A stretch of 64,000 nucleotides of DNA, taken from JAEINY01 sp942490535 (GTDB lineage: Bacteria > Bacteroidota > Bacteroidia > Bacteroidales > Marinilabiliaceae). Positions 61,220 through 64,000 of this stretch are shown here, piece after piece (positions within the stretch are counted from its first letter, which is position 1; each line of letters starts with the position of its first letter). The position numbers and the translations under genes are program-made. The DNA lies in NCBI GenBank assembly GCA_942490535.1, contig CALNXQ010000003.1:682001-746000 (forward strand). Direction: 5' to 3'. Under the pieces are notes generated by a model. It saw nothing but the letters and a program-made list of their open reading frames with translations. It made no database searches and had not been told where the DNA came from.

Positions 61220-61420
61220 CTAACCCTTCCTGCGGGTAAGATACTTTCGAAATAACTGCTTCAATAACAGTGACACCAGAAAACTGACAACCGTCCCCAA
61301 CACCGCATAAAAGATGGTTTCCACCACATCCGTAAACGAGATACTCATAAACACACTCACCACACTGCCACCCAAAAAACCCGCTTTACCCCCGCTACTC
61401 ACATGTTGTTCCGTCATCAC
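61220..61420 (-). CDS. Small two-helix membrane protein of the lysis-like cassette
   Basis: A 66-aa protein. A polar start (MMTEQHVSSGGKAG) is followed by hydrophobic segments at about 15-30 and 33-54 (TIFYAVLGTVVSFLVSLLLKQL) and a basic tail (RKYLTRRKG). This is the profile of small phage holins or accessory membrane proteins. It lies between the 251-aa gene and the holin-like gene, all on one strand. No family name is claimed. Confidence 0.6.
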   Translation of the reverse strand: MMTEQHVSSGGKAGFLGGSVVSVFMSISFTDVVETIFYAVLGTVVSFLVSLLLKQLFRKYLTRRKG

Positions 61421-61466
61421 TCCTGAATATTAAAGAATCTACCATTACTGACCAGGTATCGAAAAC

Positions 61467-61527
61467 ATCTTGATACTTGGGTCTTGAATCTTGATACTTG
61501 AGTCTTGGCACTTGAGTCTTGATACTT
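61467..61527. repeat. Short degenerate tandem repeat
   Basis: Variants of TCTTGATACTTGAG repeat about four times over 60 bp between the 251-aa gene and the small membrane-protein gene. Confidence 0.6.
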
Positions 61528-61542
61528 AAATCGAAGATCCCA

Positions 61543-62298
61543 TTAGACCACATCCACCAACACCAACGCCAAGGGGTTAGACGCCTTATTATTCAAGGGG
61601 TACATTTGCCCGTTCACAGACTGGTAGTACTCCACCCCAAACACCATGAAGACCGGGTGCGGACTGTCCGCTGAAATAGTCAGCAAAATAGGAGCAGATG
61701 GCTGCGTATTGGCATCATAAACCAAATCGGCACTCTCTGTCACATCCACCTCGTAACTCTGATTCGCAAAATCAACAGCTGCCAAACCGGCCATCAAGCG
61801 AAAATGAGTGGCACCCTCCACCTGGGCAATCTCATTTTTGGGCACAAAAGCCGGAATGTTTACCACCGCATCCCCACTGCTCCGGGTAAATACCACCGTA
61901 TAGGGCATCGTCACCACCGACTCCAGGCCAACCGCCTTATTGAATTCAAAGCCCTGCAAGAGGCTCAGATCTCCAGCTGTCACCGTCCGCTGACCACGCA
62001 AGTTGCTGGTATCCGCCTGGATCACCTTCAGCAGCTCAGCCCCCAAACGACCGGCCACCTGTTTATCCGCCGATTTGGAAATGGGCACCTTCAGCGCATT
62101 GCGCAACACCTTGCCCGCCTTCCCGGCACTGCCAAACTCCGCGCCGTTCTCACGGGTCCGTACAAAGGCCGGATCCTTCTTAATCCGATCACTATCCACA
62201 CCACCCTTTGAGCGGGCCATGTATTCACCACCATTCTTGTAGAAAGACAAATCACCAATCCGTCCTTCCAGCTTAATAATACCTTTTTGCCTTGCCAT
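61543..62298 (-). CDS. Conserved Bacteroidetes hypothetical protein of the lysis-like cassette
   Basis: A 251-aa protein. The start MARQKGIIKLEGRIGDLSFYKN, followed by GGVDSDRIKKDPAFVRTRENGAEFGSAGKAGKVLRNAL, is a strongly basic segment that I have seen at the start of many Bacteroidetes proteins of unknown function. The remaining 150 residues are beta-rich, including VVTMPYTVVFTRSSGDAVVN. The basic head with a beta-rich body could be a particle or nucleic-acid-binding structural protein. It leads the minus-strand cassette with the holin and amidase genes. No assigned function. Confidence 0.7.
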   Translation of the reverse strand: MARQKGIIKLEGRIGDLSFYKNGGEYMARSKGGVDSDRIKKDPAFVRTRENGAEFGSAGKAGKVLRNALKVPISKSADKQVAGRLGAELLKVIQADTSNLRGQRTVTAGDLSLLQGFEFNKAVGLESVVTMPYTVVFTRSSGDAVVNIPAFVPKNEIAQVEGATHFRLMAGLAAVDFANQSYEVDVTESADLVYDANTQPSAPILLTISADSPHPVFMVFGVEYYQSVNGQMYPLNNKASNPLALVLVDVV

Positions 62299-62473
62299 AA
62301 CGCACTAATTTTAGTTAACAACAGAAAATTAGACGCCTGACACATACAATGCAAATCCGGTGGGCCATTGTGTCCATGAAGGGCTTCTTTTGGCTTTTTA
62401 GGTCTTAAATGCAGTACCGATTTAGTACCTTAGCAGTGCCCTTCAAGTAGGGCAAGAGTATAGATACAGTATC

Positions 62474-62677
62474 ATGACCGTCAAATTGAACCGAGTTTGC
62501 ATCTATCCCAAAGATGTGCAGCGCATCACCGGGAAGAGTGAGAAATCAGGCCGACGTTTATTGAAAAAGATCCGTGAACAGTTGGGTAAGGAAGAGCATC
62601 AGTTCATTACCACGGAAGAGTTTGCTACATACACCGGCATTGCTTCCGAACTGATCCATCAATACCTCACGGATTAA
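62474..62677 (+). CDS. Small conserved hypothetical protein, probably DNA-binding
   Basis: A 67-aa protein, divergent from the 251-aa gene. It reads VKLNRVCIYPKDVQRITGKS, then GRRLLKKIREQLGKEEHQ, ending FATYTGIASELIHQYL. Its helical, basic character and the DVQRITGKSEKSGRRLL stretch suggest a small HTH. Similar short proteins occur widely in Bacteroidetes beside the 251-aa family. A TACCTTAG string about 40 bp upstream could be its -7 element. It may regulate the lysis-like cassette; this is inference from position. Confidence 0.6.
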   Translation: MTVKLNRVCIYPKDVQRITGKSEKSGRRLLKKIREQLGKEEHQFITTEEFATYTGIASELIHQYLTD

Positions 62678-63038
62678 TGCCAATAATCAATTTTTCTCAC
62701 CGGTCGAACCTTTATACCATCAATCCATTAAATATGAACAGTTTTGATGCACTTCACTATTGTTTGAATCCCGCTTTCCATATCAAACCCAACTAACTCA
62801 GTGCATAATTCATGCAAAAAAGGAGAATAAATCCTCTCATACCGATAGTTCTCCATAAAATATGCTGCATTTTACACTCATTTGGTGGACATCGATAGGC
62901 ACCATGTCGTATCTTTGTACTTGTCAATGGACATCAAATCGCACTATTCATGATCAAAAAAGTGGTGTACAATACGGTGAACACCTGATTTTTTGAAATC
63001 ATAAACTACTATACCTTAGATGATTTACAATTTAGATA

Positions 63039-63058
63039 CGAGTCCCTTCGGGATCACA
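63039..63058. other. tRNA-3'-end-like sequence, possible attachment site
   Basis: CGAGTCCCTTCGGGATCACA resembles the T-arm and acceptor end of a tRNA, but the 55 bases before it do not complete one. A strong terminator follows 23 bp downstream and a truncated integrase gene 300 bp downstream. This is the arrangement expected at one end of an element integrated into a tRNA gene. Weak evidence by itself. Confidence 0.25.
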
Positions 63059-63080
63059 CTTTAAGATTCAAAACGTATCA

Positions 63081-63114
63081 AAAACCTGTAAATCGTATGA
63101 TTTACAGGTTTTTT
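63081..63114 (+). terminator. Strong rho-independent terminator with no gene before it
   Basis: ACCTGTAAATC (63084-63094) pairs perfectly with GATTTACAGGT (63099-63109) around a 4-nt loop, with A-rich and T-rich flanks extending the stem. There is no coding sequence in the 400 bp upstream; only the tRNA-tail-like sequence lies before it. The rest of 62.68-63.35 kb has no supportable gene. Confidence 0.8.
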
Positions 63115-63300
63115 GTGTTATAGCACATTCCTGATTAAATCAAATTAATTCATATAAATGCAAGTTTTTTGTGACCTATTCAGTGACCTCATCCATTTTT
63201 AAATTTAGAGGTCAACAGAAATTCGTTATCTTAGTGTTAACAAGGCTTACAGCCATCCTGACAGATGATTGATTTTGGTACTGTTTGACACGTTTCAATG

Positions 63301-63319
63301 ACCTCAACGGAGGTTTTTT
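63301..63319 (+). terminator. Short hairpin with T-run upstream of the integrase fragment
   Basis: ACCTC-AACG-GAGGT followed by TTTTT. A 5-bp stem only; it could attenuate transcription into the integrase fragment. Confidence 0.35.
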
Positions 63320-63357
63320 GACACCAAACAGATTAAAAACAAACCAAAATCAAAAAC

Positions 63358-63588
63358 ATGAACAACACATCCACCTTCGGCCTGCAATTTATTGTACGCC
63401 ACAAAAGCAAGAAAACAGATAGCGCTGGCATCTACCTGCGCATAACTGTTAACCGTAAAAAAGTAGAAGTATCTACCAAATTGCACTGTCCCGTTAATCT
63501 ACGGGATCAAAGCAAGGAACGCGTCAAGTCCGATGGCAAATTCAATCACCATCATGCCAACCGCTTAATTGAAGGGTGCCTATATTAA
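63358..63588 (+). pseudogene. Tyrosine recombinase, N-terminal fragment
   Basis: 76 codons that match the arm-type DNA-binding domain at the start of Bacteroidetes phage-type integrases: FGLQFIVRHKSKKTDSAGIY, ITVNRKKVEVSTKLHCPVNL and GKFNHHHANRLIEGC. Full-length relatives have about 400 residues with the catalytic R-H-R-Y; all of that is missing. The reading frame stops immediately after sequence that belongs to another gene begins. It is a remnant of an integrative element whose body has been lost or moved. Confidence 0.85.
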
Positions 63589-63724
63589 TTTTATAATGGA
63601 TGAAGGACAAGATCTCGTAAAAGCCTGTTACAATAACAACTATGAGCGCTTAGCAAGAATAAAAAAACAATATGATCCAAATAACCTTTTTAAAGTCAAC
63701 CAGAATATTCGTCCTGAGGCTTAA
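63572..63724 (+). pseudogene. C-terminal remnant of a berberine-bridge-type FAD oxidoreductase
   Basis: The open frame from 63569 reads LKGAYINFIMDEGQDLVKAC, then YERLARIKKQYDPNNLFKVN, then QNIRP before the TAA at 63722. This is the BBE domain that ends FAD-linked oxidases of the berberine bridge family. The 400 or so preceding residues are absent. The remnant begins within a few bases of where integrase similarity ends, so the two were joined by deletion or illegitimate recombination. The last 276 bp of the window show nothing further. Confidence 0.8.
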
Positions 63725-64000
63725 ATATTACATTTTACTTAAAAAAATTTAATAACCCATATGCGTTACAATAAACTGCTGACTTGCTATAAAATACTCT
63801 AATAATCGAAGACTGGTGCCAAACCAGATAATCCTAATCGATAGAAGTAATGAAACAGCTGTCGATGAATATATCGAAAAAAGATACTGTAGGAGACTAC
63901 TGATAAGCATCACCAACATTAGTGATTGAATTAATTTTTTAGCAGGCCCTCAATCAGAAATTATAATACTGAATAAAAGTTGACTAAATCCTTTTAATCT

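Noticed and set aside
63001..63060. Complete tRNA gene
   Set aside because: Only the last 20 or so bases look like a tRNA end; the preceding sequence cannot form D and anticodon arms.

Overview
The window looks like a chromosomal segment of a Bacteroidota bacterium, probably an anaerobic or facultative member of the Marinilabiliales/Bacteroidales side. The reasons are an enormous secreted protein with a type IX secretion (T9SS) style C-terminal domain, TonB-dependent uptake, an RteC-like protein, Bacteroidetes-type small genes and sparse Shine-Dalgarno sequences. The genus assignment is inference. I found no rRNA or complete tRNA gene.

Layout. (1) 1-5.1 kb and 22.3-27.4 kb hold two copies of one accessory module. 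Its order is a small excisionase-like HTH protein, a DnaD/phage-O-like replication initiator, a long structured palindromic repeat, and a DnaC-like helicase loader. The copies flank (2) a 15.8 kb gene on the minus strand for a 5255-residue repetitive surface or secreted protein (5.4-21.1 kb). In copy 1 the slot between initiator and loader holds two palindromic repeats and a 118-aa ORF. In copy 2 it holds eight repeats, mostly at a 317-bp period. Each initiator gene carries, inside its coding sequence, a pair of palindromic iterons 34 bp apart whose sequence differs between copies while the geometry is identical. A third, truncated loader copy lies at 4.8-5.1 kb.

(3) 27.6-41.7 kb, minus strand: one long corrinoid operon preceded by a cobalamin riboswitch. 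The order is lipoprotein binding protein, permease, ATPase, CobN-like chelatase, ChlI-like and ChlD-like AAA+ subunits, CbiZ amidohydrolase, TonB-dependent receptor. A BtuR/CobO adenosyltransferase lies at 49.8 kb. The set suggests corrinoid uptake and remodelling rather than de novo synthesis. (4) 42.1-46.7 kb: peroxide and oxygen defence (peroxiredoxin, Fur/PerR-type regulator, KatG, and an FNR-like regulator with four cysteines spaced as in Escherichia coli FNR).

(5) 46.8-49.7 kb (plus) and 50.6-58.1 kb (minus): two gene sets sharing a glycine-rich DUF5320-type small protein, NifX/NifB-like proteins and Mrp/NBP35 ATPases. The first also has a radical SAM enzyme. The second has two MinD ATPases with inserted 2x[4Fe-4S] ferredoxin domains, a DUF89 protein and a DUF134 regulator with two identical palindromic operators upstream. 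No nitrogenase gene is present. I read these as a metal or Fe-S cofactor maturation system of unknown product.

(6) 58.1-64 kb: a largely non-coding accessory stretch with a divergent copy of the palindromic repeat, then a lysis-like cassette (amidase, 3TM holin-like protein, small membrane protein, 251-aa conserved hypothetical). It ends in a truncated tyrosine integrase joined to the C-terminal remnant of a berberine-bridge-type FAD oxidoreductase.

The best candidates for something undescribed are the structured repeat family, with its covarying hairpin and possible pseudoknot, and the paired iteron-bearing replication modules. The orphan NifX/MinD-ferredoxin cluster comes next.
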